DNA of 64,000 nucleotides from an uncultured Psychrosphaera sp. Lineage in GTDB: Bacteria > Pseudomonadota > Gammaproteobacteria > Enterobacterales > Alteromonadaceae. Below are positions 41,900 to 51,092 of the stretch, piece by piece. The position numbers and the translations under genes are program-made. The notes beneath the pieces are model-generated. The model was not told the DNA's origin and ran no database searches. It saw only the letters and a list, made by a program, of their open reading frames with translations. The DNA lies in contig NZ_CANMSK010000016.1 in assembly GCF_947500655.1 (NCBI RefSeq), forward strand, positions 1-64,000, read 5' to 3'. The stretch's first letter is position 1, and every line of letters starts with the position of its first letter.

Positions 41900-43276
41900 C
41901 TAAACGCTTAGGTTATTAAATTTATCCCAAGGGCCTTTAATAGCTAAGGTTTTAGTCGGTGAATAAATATTAACAAATAAGGTTGAACCGTCAGGAGAAA
42001 AGCACGCACCGGCTAACTCAGTTTGCATGATTAAACGTGCAAAGTTATATAATGACCCATCTGGCGTTACGCCTCTAAGGTGATTGTCTACAATTGCCGT
42101 GTATTGATCTTCACATACGATAAGATGACCAAAAGGCGTTACTGTTAGGTTGTCTCCAAAGTTGTATAAAGATTTATCTTCACTTTCTAAAAACAACTGT
42201 AAACGGCCTGGATTGGTACTTTCGTTAGTTTCTCCTTCATTAATTGAAGGACGGTAACGCATAACTTGACCCAACTGCTTTTCTCCGCCATTGGTACAGC
42301 AAAAATAAAGTTCTTGATCGCCCCAATGAACACCTTCACCACGAGCAAATAATGCAGCACCTTCTTTATAACCACGTAAGCGTAAATCGTCTTCAGGACT
42401 TTCAGGGTTAGTTAAATTAATCCACTCAGTATCATGCCATTCTTGATGTTTCATTACTGGCGTTTCCCAATTACGGGTGTCGTAACTTGGCTTATTTTTT
42501 ATGACTAAAGCCTGTAGCTGACCACCTTTGTGCAATTGTCCGCTTACTTTTGGAATAAAGCGGTAGAACAAACTGTCGCCACGATCTTCAGTAAGGTAAA
42601 CAATCCCTGTACGTGGGTCTACAGCAGCCGCTTCATGATTAAAGCGCCCCATCTCTTTAAGTGGAACTGGGTTAATTAATCCTGTAGCAGTGGCTGGAAC
42701 TTCAAAAATATAACCATGATCTTTAGAGAAACCATCACCTGCTTTTGTTACAGACTCTTCACAAGTTAACCATGTATTCCAAGGGGTAATTCCACCTGAA
42801 CAGTTTCTAATTGTGCCAACTAAAGATAAAAATTCGTTCTCTATTTTTTGTGTTTTAAGATTATAAACTAAGTTACTTGTACCGCCAGCTAAAGCAATAC
42901 CTTCTTCCGTTTGGTCATAGGCTAAATCGGTTTTGTGTTGTTGGATTTTAGCCGGTTGTTTACTTAAATCACTAGGTTTAAGTTCATGGTTACGTACCAA
43001 GACAACTCGGTCTTCATCAAGAGGCAAACAACCCATACCGTCGGCTTTATCAGGTACAGGGAAACCATCAGTCATGGTATTGCCTAACTCAGATATAATT
43101 TGATATTCGAAGCCAGCAGGTAGGTCTAAGATTTCGTTAGGATCTGTAATTAGAGGGCCGAAGCCTTTAACAATTGTATTAGTGCCTGTAGCTTGATTTT
43201 TACCAAGTATACTTACAGCTAAACCGCTAAATGCCAAAGCGCCTGCGCCAATTAAAAAACGTCTTCTGGTAACCAT
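41900..43276 (-). CDS. PhoX-like (DUF839) Tat-exported protein
   Basis: Encodes 458 residues. The N-terminus is a Tat signal (VTRRRFLIGAGALAFSGLA). The DUF839/PhoX pattern follows: ILDLPAGFEYQIIS, DGMGCLPL, VLVRNHE, GGTSNLVYNL, GTIRNCSGGITPWNTWLTCEE, GRFNHEAAAVDPRTGIVYLTEDRGDSLFYRF, EGVHWGDQELYFCCTNGG and CFSPDGSTLFVNI. PhoX enzymes are Ca/Fe alkaline phosphatases; the family also includes proteins of other activity, and no Pho box is seen upstream, so phosphatase function is probable but not proven. Single gene. Confidence 0.85.
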   Translation of the reverse strand: MVTRRRFLIGAGALAFSGLAVSILGKNQATGTNTIVKGFGPLITDPNEILDLPAGFEYQIISELGNTMTDGFPVPDKADGMGCLPLDEDRVVLVRNHELKPSDLSKQPAKIQQHKTDLAYDQTEEGIALAGGTSNLVYNLKTQKIENEFLSLVGTIRNCSGGITPWNTWLTCEESVTKAGDGFSKDHGYIFEVPATATGLINPVPLKEMGRFNHEAAAVDPRTGIVYLTEDRGDSLFYRFIPKVSGQLHKGGQLQALVIKNKPSYDTRNWETPVMKHQEWHDTEWINLTNPESPEDDLRLRGYKEGAALFARGEGVHWGDQELYFCCTNGGEKQLGQVMRYRPSINEGETNESTNPGRLQLFLESEDKSLYNFGDNLTVTPFGHLIVCEDQYTAIVDNHLRGVTPDGSLYNFARLIMQTELAGACFSPDGSTLFVNIYSPTKTLAIKGPWDKFNNLSV

Positions 43277-43504
43277 AATTACTTCCCACTATCTTTAATG
43301 TTTTTCAGAATAAACTGACTTGAATTTAAGCAATATTGTAATATACCTCATATCTAGCTGAGTTATAACACAACAAAAGTAGACACAATAATATGTTCTT
43401 TTGATGACTGATTTATTACCGGTGGATAGAAAATAGCATTGTTCAAATGTATTTTTTACATATATATCCCAATCTCTTTATCAAAGAAAAAAGATATAAC
43501 GAGT

Positions 43505-43552
43505 CTAAAGTGTAGGACTCATAACAAGGACGTTATAAAAAGCTCTACACTC
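43505..43552 (-). other. structured 3' region
   Basis: AGTGTAG (43509-43515) pairs with CTACACT (43545-43551), enclosing ATAAC (43521-43525) / GTTAT (43532-43536). It lies just past the stop of the minus-strand gene at 43563. It may be its 3' end structure; no T-run follows. Confidence 0.35.
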
Positions 43553-43562
43553 AATCATCACC

Positions 43563-44411
43563 TTAACTTTTTTTACAGCTTCCTACCTCAATGTTGTCCT
43601 GTGAATTATCAATTAGATCATTTGCTATTATCGTAAGCGTTTGTTCACCGGATGATTCATTATCTCCAAAGGTAGAGGACTGTTTTCTTGCGTAAACTTG
43701 GCTAGTATTAATGAGGCGATTACCGAGCACTTGATATTTGCTTGTAGATGTTTGTTCCATTTCAAGACTAAAAAATACATAAGCACTACCACTTCCTGAA
43801 AATGTTAATTCGCTTTCTATTGGTACGCCTTGGCTATCTACTACAAGTCGATATTGACCTTCAAATTCATCAACATAGCCTCTAGCTTCTTTTCCTGTGA
43901 TCACGCTTTCAAGTGGCACGTCAAATTGTAACTCAGTTGCAGATCCGCCTTGATGTTTTATTTGTTTTTCAGCAGCAAGCTTAGCTTTATTTATAAAACG
44001 TAATAGAGAAGAAGCCGATGACATTTTTTCTAAAATATCTGAGCTTTCAATACGAGACATAGCGCTTAAAGTTGGAGTGCTGGCATCTTCATTTTGTTCC
44101 TTTTGAGTTTCTTCTTTTGCTATTTTATCTAGAATGTCTTTGTTGTAGGTTATTTCTAGGCCGTTATGATTATAACTTAAAGGTAGCGAAATGAGTCCAT
44201 GTTCGCTTTTGGTGTCCTTTTCGTCATTATCATCTTCGCTTTTCCCTCTACTTTCTGTGTGGACAGAGGTAAATTGAACATTAAGTGCAGAGTCGCCATT
44301 TAAATTGGCTAATACGGACTTAACATTGCTTAATGTATCGGCATTAACAGAGAAGTTAATTGATATAAGGATAGATGAGACAATTAATAGTTCACGAGTG
44401 GTAAATTTCAT
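43563..44411 (-). CDS. secreted hypothetical protein
   Basis: Encodes 282 residues with a signal peptide (TTRELLIVSSILISINFSVNA). The mature protein has an acidic, Asp/Glu/Lys-rich part (residues 55-70, RGKSEDDNDEKDTKSEHG), another at 100-115, a helical part (SASSLLRFINKAKLAAEKQ) and a beta-rich C-terminal domain (VPIESELTFSGSGSAYVFF). One late Cys (VGSCKKS). The ATG at 44411 starts the signal; a TTG three codons earlier is less likely. No family is recognised. It lies behind cydB in the same direction with a 94-bp gap. Confidence 0.65.
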   Translation of the reverse strand: MKFTTRELLIVSSILISINFSVNADTLSNVKSVLANLNGDSALNVQFTSVHTESRGKSEDDNDEKDTKSEHGLISLPLSYNHNGLEITYNKDILDKIAKEETQKEQNEDASTPTLSAMSRIESSDILEKMSSASSLLRFINKAKLAAEKQIKHQGGSATELQFDVPLESVITGKEARGYVDEFEGQYRLVVDSQGVPIESELTFSGSGSAYVFFSLEMEQTSTSKYQVLGNRLINTSQVYARKQSSTFGDNESSGEQTLTIIANDLIDNSQDNIEVGSCKKS

Positions 44412-44505
44412 AGCTAACAAATATATTTCAATAAAAATAAAACATCAGAATTCATTAGCCATGAATAAAAGTCAAACCTATCTTTGTAAATAAATGTATT
44501 AGTTA

Positions 44506-45504
44506 TTAATGATAACGCAGCTCTTGTACCTTGCCCCAAAATACCCGATATGAATATGCGGTGTACATTAGTATGGTTGGTATAACGATAACGGCGCCGT
44601 ACATTAAAAAGTTTAATGCCTCTGGTGCAGCGACAGCCTGCCAAATAGTTAATTGATTAGGCACAATATAAGGGAAGAAACTAAAGCCTAACCCTGCAAA
44701 GCTTAATGTAAATATTAAAATGCAGAGTAAGAAGGGTAAGCCTGCGCCAGTGTGTGGATCTTTTTGTAAGCGATTTAATAACATAAATGCGATGGCAAAT
44801 AAGGCGGCGCAGACTATTGGAATTGGCATCAAAAATAAGATGTTAGGGAAGGTAAACCACTTAACGTAAATCTCGGGATTAAATAATAAGTTAGTCGCCG
44901 ATACCGTTGCGATACCAATAAAGGCAATAACCAAAGTACGTTTAGCAATTTTGATAGATTTTAACTGTAACTCACCTTCGGTTTTCATTACTAACCAAGT
45001 GGCACCAATAAAACAATACGCACAGCTCACACCAATGGCGCTTAATAAGGCAAATAAGTAGCCAGACAAAGAAGTATCAAACCCGTTTACATACATGCCT
45101 AACATATAACCTTGAGTTAACGCAGCCAGTAAAGATCCTAACTTAAATAACTTGTTCCAAGTGGGGCGATGGCTAAAGGAAGCTTTAGCACGAAAATCAA
45201 AAGCCACACCGCGCAAAATAAGCCCAATCAACATAAAAGTTGCGGGTAAATATAATGCTTTGAGTGTCAGGCTATGTGCCGCAGGAAAAGCAATAAGTAA
45301 CAAACCAATTGCCAAGACTAACCATGTTTCGTTGGCGTCCCAAAATGGCCCGATTGATGCCACCATAATGTCAGCGTGTTCTGGATTGTTAGTGGGCAAT
45401 AACATACCCACTCCTAAGTCATATCCGTCTAAAATGGCATACATTAAGACTGACAATCCCATTAAACCGACAAATATAACGGCGAGCGTATCTTGATCAA
45501 ACAT
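44506..45504 (-). CDS. cydB: cytochrome bd-type quinol oxidase subunit II
   Basis: Encodes 332 residues with about eight TMs. It starts with the subunit II pattern AVIFVGLMGLSVLMYAILDGYDLGVGMLLP, followed by IGPFWDANETWLVLAIGLLLIAFP. It pairs with CydA to reduce O2 to water with quinol. The size (332) and the absence of a visible cydX fit the CIO/bd-II-like short form. It overlaps cydA by 8 bp, so translation is coupled. Confidence 0.95.
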   Translation of the reverse strand: MFDQDTLAVIFVGLMGLSVLMYAILDGYDLGVGMLLPTNNPEHADIMVASIGPFWDANETWLVLAIGLLLIAFPAAHSLTLKALYLPATFMLIGLILRGVAFDFRAKASFSHRPTWNKLFKLGSLLAALTQGYMLGMYVNGFDTSLSGYLFALLSAIGVSCAYCFIGATWLVMKTEGELQLKSIKIAKRTLVIAFIGIATVSATNLLFNPEIYVKWFTFPNILFLMPIPIVCAALFAIAFMLLNRLQKDPHTGAGLPFLLCILIFTLSFAGLGFSFFPYIVPNQLTIWQAVAAPEALNFLMYGAVIVIPTILMYTAYSYRVFWGKVQELRYH

Positions 45505-46894
45505 CTGTATTCTCCACTTTGTTGTCGAGGTTTTTGGTTACTGTGCTATTAAGTAAAATGTTGTCTGCTTGATTTTCCTTATCTGATATTTCCTCTATTT
45601 CTACTGCTCTACGTGCCATTACAAAAATTGTATGTAAATAAGCACATAACAAACCAAAGTAGACAATAGAGTATAGAGCCAAAGAAAGAGCTACGTTTTC
45701 TGGGGCTATGTCTGTGGCTGCTTCTTTAGCGGTTAACACGCCGGAAACAATATAAGGCTGACGACCAATCTCGGTTACATACCAACCTGCCAATGTGGCT
45801 ATCCAACCGGAAAAACTCATGGCTACAAGCACCTTAAGCATCCAAGGTGGTAACTCATTACGTTTAAATAAAGTAATGCGCGTGACCCAAGCCACTAAGA
45901 TCATAAATAAACCAAGACCGACCATAACCCTAAATGAGTAAAATACGGGCTTCACTGGAGGATGCTTACCAACAAATTCGTTTAAGCCTTTTATTTCGCC
46001 GTCTGCATCGTGAGTTAAAATTAAACTAGCCAGGTTAGGTATGCCAATTTCAAAATGATTGCTACGTGTTTCTTCATCAGGAATGGCGAACAATAATAAA
46101 GGTGCGCCTTTTTCAGTTTCCCAAACACCTTCCATAGCCGCAATTTTCTGTGGCTGATGTTCTAATGTGTTTAAGCCATGCAAGTCGCCAATAAAAGCCT
46201 GTAATGGCGTTAGTATTACCGCAGCGGTTAAGGCAACTTTAAGCGTCATTTTGGGCGCTCGTTTGTTATCTCCACGTAATAAACGATAGGCACTTATACC
46301 AGCAATTAAAAACGAAGCCGTTATTGCTGAGGCGACAAGCACATGGAAAAACCGATATGGAAATGATGGATTAAAAATAATCGCAAACCAGTCGGTTGGA
46401 ATAACCACACCATCACGAATTTCAAAACCTGTGGGGGTTTGCATCCAAGAATTTAGTGATAAAATCCAAAAGGCTGACATGGTTGTACCAAAGGCTACAA
46501 TAGCTGTGGCAAGCGTGTGGATTTTAGGAGGTACGCGTTTTATACCAAATAACATAATACCTAAAAATGTGGCTTCTAAGAAAAAGGCAGTTAACACTTC
46601 GTAACCCAGTAAAGGTCCTGCCACATTACCTACTTTCTCCATAAATCCGGGCCAGTTTGTACCAAATTGGAATGACATGGTAATGCCACTTACTACGCCA
46701 AGAGCAAAGGTTAAGGCGAATATTTTCACCCAAAAACGATATGCTCGCATCCAAATTGGATCGGCTGTTTGGTCAAAACGTATTTTGAAAAATAGTAAAA
46801 ACCAACACAGGGCAATGGTGATGGTTGGAAATAAAATATGGAAACTAATGTTGGTTGCAAATTGAATTCGAGATAACAAGAACGTGTCTAACAT
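45497..46894 (-). CDS. cydA: cytochrome bd-type quinol oxidase subunit I (short Q-loop, CIO-like)
   Basis: Encodes 465 residues. SRIQFATNISFHILFP carries the His19 haem ligand; ALGVVSGITMSFQFGTNWPGF is the family TM motif; FPYRFFHVLVAS carries the second His; GWYVTEIGRQPY is the GWxxxEIGRQPW motif. The protein is shorter than E. coli CydA (522), consistent with a short Q-loop as in cyanide-insensitive oxidases (CIO). The ATG at 46894 has GAGG 5 nt upstream; a start five codons earlier is less likely. It follows the GbsR gene on the same strand and is under the FNR box at 47581. Confidence 0.94.
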   Translation of the reverse strand: MLDTFLLSRIQFATNISFHILFPTITIALCWFLLFFKIRFDQTADPIWMRAYRFWVKIFALTFALGVVSGITMSFQFGTNWPGFMEKVGNVAGPLLGYEVLTAFFLEATFLGIMLFGIKRVPPKIHTLATAIVAFGTTMSAFWILSLNSWMQTPTGFEIRDGVVIPTDWFAIIFNPSFPYRFFHVLVASAITASFLIAGISAYRLLRGDNKRAPKMTLKVALTAAVILTPLQAFIGDLHGLNTLEHQPQKIAAMEGVWETEKGAPLLLFAIPDEETRSNHFEIGIPNLASLILTHDADGEIKGLNEFVGKHPPVKPVFYSFRVMVGLGLFMILVAWVTRITLFKRNELPPWMLKVLVAMSFSGWIATLAGWYVTEIGRQPYIVSGVLTAKEAATDIAPENVALSLALYSIVYFGLLCAYLHTIFVMARRAVEIEEISDKENQADNILLNSTVTKNLDNKVENTDV

Positions 46895-46983
46895 ATTGGC
46901 CTCGGTCATTTTAAAAATGATAAGATTATTTAATGTTTATCTAGCGCTTTATTTATGTTTACCAGCGCATTTTTACTAACTCA

Positions 46984-47532
46984 TTACTTATTAGAGTTAA
47001 GCAGCTTGTCTTTCATATCTAATACTTTGCCAACGCCGGCACCTAGTTTCATCAATGTTTTTAGCTTTTCTGGACTCATGTTTTGTAACTCACTAGCCCA
47101 CAAAGTGACAGACTCTAGTAAGTCATGTATTTCATGCATTTTTTCTTGTGCATATTCTTCTTGCTGGTTAGCTGGTTGATCTAAAATGCTAGACCGCAAT
47201 AACGACAGAGTAGGGTCCATCTCGCGTTTTCTGCGTTCTTCAAATACGCGAGTCGCTAAATCCCAAATACTGCCAGCAGGAGAATAGTAATCTTTTCTAT
47301 CACCAGGAATATGTTGTACTTGGATTAATCGCCAAGACTGTAATTCTTTAATTCCCATGCTTACGTTGCCACGAGAAATATTTAATGTTTCAGCAAGTTC
47401 GTTAGCACTGACTGGATTTTCGCTAACAATAAGCAAACCAATCATCTGACCAACCGTGCGGTTAAATCCCCAACGGCTACCCATTTCTCCACAATGCATA
47501 ACAAATGATTCTAATTTTGGACTAAGTAACAT
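46984..47532 (-). CDS. GbsR/MarR-type regulator heading the cyd operon
   Basis: Encodes 182 residues. GbsR-like pattern (COG1510): FVMHCGEMGSRWGFNRTVGQMIGLLIVSENPVSANEL in parts, helix-turn-helix ETLNISRGNVSMGIKELQSWRL, wing HIPGDRKDYYSPAG, then a long C-terminal helix for dimerisation. It is encoded 89 bp upstream of cydA in the same direction; the 14-bp-arm palindrome next to its start suggests autoregulation and control of cydAB. The ligand is unknown. Relatives regulate choline/betaine or drug genes, but context points to respiration here. Confidence 0.85.
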   Translation of the reverse strand: MLLSPKLESFVMHCGEMGSRWGFNRTVGQMIGLLIVSENPVSANELAETLNISRGNVSMGIKELQSWRLIQVQHIPGDRKDYYSPAGSIWDLATRVFEERRKREMDPTLSLLRSSILDQPANQQEEYAQEKMHEIHDLLESVTLWASELQNMSPEKLKTLMKLGAGVGKVLDMKDKLLNSNK

Positions 47533-47540
47533 AATAAACC

Positions 47541-47574
47541 TTTTAAAGTTTCAGTAATTTCTGAAACTTTAAAA
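47541..47574. promoter_or_regulatory. 14-bp-arm inverted repeat, GbsR operator candidate
   Basis: TTTTAAAGTTTCAG (47541-47554) and CTGAAACTTTAAAA (47561-47574) are exact reverse complements with a 6-nt centre, 9 bp upstream of the GbsR start. The length and perfect symmetry far exceed chance in this setting. Confidence 0.75.
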
Positions 47575-47580
47575 GTAAAA

Positions 47581-47594
47581 TTGATATAGATCAA
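47581..47594. promoter_or_regulatory. perfect FNR box upstream of gbsR-cydAB
   Basis: TTGATATAGATCAA is an exact match to TTGATnnnnATCAA. It is 49 bp before the GbsR ATG on the minus strand, adjacent to the 14-bp-arm palindrome. If FNR acts at -41.5, transcription would start near 47546 inside the palindrome; a good -10 is not obvious there. Confidence 0.75.
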
Positions 47595-47682
47595 GTTTTA
47601 TATTAAAAATTGTCATTTTATTTCTATTTAGTGAGGGATGATTGTGCAGTATTTTTATATATGTAGTGGATTAAATACAAAA

Positions 47683-47705
47683 GGCTAGGAAAACTAGCCC
47701 TTTGT
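47683..47705 (-). terminator. terminator of the TonB receptor gene
   Basis: GGCTAG (47683-47688) / CTAGCC (47694-47699) with a 5-nt loop, flanked on the minus strand by TTTTG. It separates the TonB gene from the FNR/GbsR promoter. Confidence 0.6.
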
Positions 47706-47776
47706 ATTTAGTTTTATAGAGCCCTTAAAAAATCTATTGAAAAGGCTCCTAACAAAAAGAGTCTGTAATAAACTAA

Positions 47777-49939
47777 TTAAAACTCAATCTGTATTCCAAT
47801 GGATGGAATTGGGGTATTTGGGAATTCATATGAAGGATCTCTTTGTGTGTAATCTTCATTGTAATCATAGCCAGCTAAACTTTGTTGACCGTAAACATTT
47901 AGCACTTCAAAATATAGATTAGTTTCTTGTCCCCACCATTGAGTACGGTAATCAAGACGAACATCTAAACGATGAAAATCATCTAGGCGTTGCTCATTTA
48001 TATCACCTTCAATTGGGTCGTAAAAAATAGGTTCTTGGCTACTATCAGGCTCATTGTTAACTAAAGGATAAATTGGCGTAGCACCATTGATTGGGGTATA
48101 CAAAGCACCGCTTTGAAAACGCCAGCGACCGCCAAATTGCCAGTTCTCATTAATTTCGTAATTACTCACTAAGTTGATGATCCATGGTTTATCAAATTCA
48201 TAATTAAATTCGTCACCAGTTAACTCATTTTTACGCTCTGTTTTACTATAAGCTATGCTCAACCAGCCGTACCAGTTATTAGAAATCGCTTTGTTTAACA
48301 AAAACTCGACTCCGTAGGCACTACCAACGCCGGCATTTAAATAGTTATCAGCTTGTACTAAGTCATTTTCAATTGCCGTTGTTGATTCGGTCAAAGACGT
48401 TGTTTGTTGAGACGGATTACTCACAATTAAGTCGTCCATATCTTTGTAGTAGGTTTCTATGCGCCAAGCCCAATCTGAGTCACCTTCGTATTCGATACCA
48501 AATACATAATGTTCAGCGGTAACTTGATCCAAGTTTAAGCTGCCAAAGGTTTCAGATAAGTATTTGTATTCTCTGAACCACTGGTGGTGTTGACCGTATG
48601 CGAACTTTAACCCGTAATCATCAAAAGCTTGCCACTTCAGCATAACTCTTGGCTCAGCAATAGTTTCATCATTAAAGTCATTAGTGTTTACTGCACCACC
48701 TAAACGCAGAAGAACTGTATCTGACAAATCCCAGTCGTAATCAGCAAACAAGGTCATAAAGCTAATGTCTATTTCAGCCTCTTCAGAAGCGGTAGGAGCG
48801 AAGTAGCTTGGTGCACAAACTTCAAATTCATTATTACAAGGCGAGCTTTTTCCAGTCACCGCATAGTCTATATTTTGTTGTCTAAATTCAAAGCCTGAAT
48901 TTAACGAGCCATTCTCTAGTAACTGACTATTTAGGATTTTAAACATATTGTCGGTGGTAATTGCATTCAGCTCAATTATCTGACCGACAAAGAAGTCTGA
49001 GTTACGCACTAAACGATTAAGGAATACTTGGGTTTGGCCAAAGTCAGACTCATTGGTCCAAACAATACTTTGGTTGTCGTAGTAAGTTTCAAATCCAATA
49101 CCGCCTGTTAGTTCTGGGTTTTTCTTTACTTGATCTGATTCATCAGAGAACAATAATTCAACATCATCATTTGCTCCTGTGGCTTGCACTACAATTGTAT
49201 TATTGTCGTCAAGGTAATTGATGTATTTGAATTGGTAATCGTTATTGATAGGTGCTTGGGTAAATTTAAAATCTTCGTCATCTAAAAATGCATCTATATA
49301 AATATGGATCAAGCTTTGTCTGGCAGCTAAATAAAATGCCGACGAGTCTGTGAGTTTAGATTCAATCAATAAGCCTGTACGTAAAAAACTAAAGTCAGCG
49401 ACACCGCTAAAGTCTTTAATTTCTGGGTCTCTTAATTTAGTGTCGATAACACCACCAATAGCGTCAGAAAAGCCAGATTCCCAAGCGCCGGTTTTAAGCT
49501 CAAAACTTTTAATTAAATTAGGATGAAAGCTACTGTAACTGTCGTTGTGAAATACATAACCCACTGGTACGCCGTCGGTTTGATAATACATATCATCTGG
49601 TGAGCTGCCTCTTACTGCAGGTGCAAACCCATTTGCCAGTACAACACCCGGTAAGCTTTCTATTGCTCTAATTGGGTCGTTACCTGCACCAGGTACTTTT
49701 AATATTTTGTCTGAGCTTAATGCAATACCCGAGTCTCTGCTGCCTATAACACGAATTGTTTCAGGCGGACGGCCTACACTCGTTAATGTTGGTGAAGCAG
49801 TTAAAGGTTGTTCAACCTTTATTTCTGTTGTTGACACATCAGTCTCTGGGCTTGTTTCTATCGTCCTAGCGTCAGTCGCATTAGCCGTCAATGGTAATAG
49901 ACTAACTATTAAAAGTGGGGTAAATGATAAATATCGCAA
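47777..49939 (-). CDS. TonB-dependent outer-membrane receptor
   Basis: Encodes 720 residues: a signal peptide (LLIVSLLPLTANA), a periplasmic N-terminal stretch (TIETSPETDVSTTEIKVEQP) with TonB-box-like PPETIRVIGSR, a plug (VPGAGNDPIRAIESLPGVVLANG, AVRGSSPDDMYYQTDGVPV, FELKTGAWESGFSDAIGGVIDTKLR), then a beta-barrel with the last strand IPSIGIQIEF. It resembles the group of receptors with a short pre-plug region rather than siderophore receptors. The substrate is not predicted; no neighbouring transporter gene is present. A strong opposite-strand DHH gene starts 185 bp away. Confidence 0.92.
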   Translation of the reverse strand: MRYLSFTPLLIVSLLPLTANATDARTIETSPETDVSTTEIKVEQPLTASPTLTSVGRPPETIRVIGSRDSGIALSSDKILKVPGAGNDPIRAIESLPGVVLANGFAPAVRGSSPDDMYYQTDGVPVGYVFHNDSYSSFHPNLIKSFELKTGAWESGFSDAIGGVIDTKLRDPEIKDFSGVADFSFLRTGLLIESKLTDSSAFYLAARQSLIHIYIDAFLDDEDFKFTQAPINNDYQFKYINYLDDNNTIVVQATGANDDVELLFSDESDQVKKNPELTGGIGFETYYDNQSIVWTNESDFGQTQVFLNRLVRNSDFFVGQIIELNAITTDNMFKILNSQLLENGSLNSGFEFRQQNIDYAVTGKSSPCNNEFEVCAPSYFAPTASEEAEIDISFMTLFADYDWDLSDTVLLRLGGAVNTNDFNDETIAEPRVMLKWQAFDDYGLKFAYGQHHQWFREYKYLSETFGSLNLDQVTAEHYVFGIEYEGDSDWAWRIETYYKDMDDLIVSNPSQQTTSLTESTTAIENDLVQADNYLNAGVGSAYGVEFLLNKAISNNWYGWLSIAYSKTERKNELTGDEFNYEFDKPWIINLVSNYEINENWQFGGRWRFQSGALYTPINGATPIYPLVNNEPDSSQEPIFYDPIEGDINEQRLDDFHRLDVRLDYRTQWWGQETNLYFEVLNVYGQQSLAGYDYNEDYTQRDPSYEFPNTPIPSIGIQIEF

Positions 49940-50123
49940 AACACATCCTATTATAATTACGTGGTTTATTTTGTTCGTCTGTCACCTTATACGTTAAATG
50001 TGACAAAATGGATCTTTTCTTAATTCAAAATGTTAACATGCATAAAATATTAAGGTATCAAATAATAGCAACAGAATGTAACGCCATTTAACTGCTATTT
50101 ATATTAAAAGAATTGGAAATTAA

Positions 50124-50951
50124 ATGTCTCACTTGTGTATTTATCATAAAAGTTGCCCAGACGGGTTTGGCGCAGCGTTAGCTGTAAACGTATTTTTGCA
50201 ACGCGAACATAGCGAAGATGAACACGAATGGTTACCTGCTCGCCACGATGATGACGCGCCAGATGTAACGGGCAAACATGTTTACATAGTGGATTTTGCT
50301 TACGATAGAGAAACTCTAATTAAAATGCATGCACAAGCTGCATCGTTAATTGTTATCGACCATCACAAAACAGCACAAGCTGCATTGGAAGGGTTAGATT
50401 TTTGCCAATTTGATATGAGCAAAAGTGGCGCTTATTTAGCGTGGGAATATTTTAATCCTGAGTTACCTGTGCCTAAATTAATAGCTTATATTCAAGATCG
50501 TGATATTTGGCAGTGGAAATTACCAGATAGCAAAGAGTTCTCTGCCGGTTTACAACTTATGGAAATGAGCTTTGAAACTTGGAGTGAGTTACTAACGGAC
50601 GAAGCTGTGTTGCCAATTATAGAGCAGGGCAGAACTATCTTAACTTACCAACAAATGGAAATTAAACGCGCGATGAAGAAAACGCCTGAGATGATCACTT
50701 TATGTGGTTATTTAGTGCCGTGCGTGAATACCACAACGCTGATTAGTGATTTAGGTAATGAGTTATGCCAAGGGCATCCTTTTGCTGCTATGTATTTTGA
50801 AACAGACACGAAACGTATTTATTCATTACGTTCATCAGAAGATGGAGTTGATGTTTCAGCCATTGCCAATAAGTTTGGCGGCGGTGGTCACTTTAATGCA
50901 GCAGGCTTCTCTGTTGAAAAACCAGCGATAACATTCCCTAAAGTAGATTAA
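50124..50951 (+). CDS. DHH-family phosphoesterase
   Basis: Encodes 275 residues. DHH motifs: IYHKSCPDGFGAA (metal-binding His/Asp), DFAYD, VIDHHK (the name motif) and IQDRDIWQW. The C-terminal DHHA1-like part ends in FGGGGHFNAAGF. It is a cytoplasmic phosphodiesterase related to nanoRNases; it is smaller than RecJ, without OB or coiled-coil domains. The substrate is probably a short oligonucleotide or cyclic dinucleotide, but this cannot be decided here. Single-gene unit with a strong terminator. Confidence 0.87.
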   Translation: MSHLCIYHKSCPDGFGAALAVNVFLQREHSEDEHEWLPARHDDDAPDVTGKHVYIVDFAYDRETLIKMHAQAASLIVIDHHKTAQAALEGLDFCQFDMSKSGAYLAWEYFNPELPVPKLIAYIQDRDIWQWKLPDSKEFSAGLQLMEMSFETWSELLTDEAVLPIIEQGRTILTYQQMEIKRAMKKTPEMITLCGYLVPCVNTTTLISDLGNELCQGHPFAAMYFETDTKRIYSLRSSEDGVDVSAIANKFGGGGHFNAAGFSVEKPAITFPKVD

Positions 50952-50992
50952 TTACTTTAACTGTTTAAATAACTGATTTAAACAAACAGATC

Positions 50993-51033
50993 AAAAAGGC
51001 CGCTATTTATACTTTAAATTGCGGCCTTTTTAT
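50993..51033. terminator. bidirectional terminator
   Basis: AAAAAGGCCGC (50993-51003) / GCGGCCTTTTT (51021-51031); 17-nt loop. It separates DHH from the convergent acyl-CoA dehydrogenase gene. Confidence 0.85.
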
Positions 51034-51092
51034 TTATAGAAAGCTAGTTCTTACAACACAGTCTTTAACAATACGCTTTTAAAACACGCGCT

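Noticed and set aside
41900..43560. Pho box upstream of the PhoX-like gene
   Set aside because: No pair of CTGTCAT-like direct repeats was found in the upstream region.
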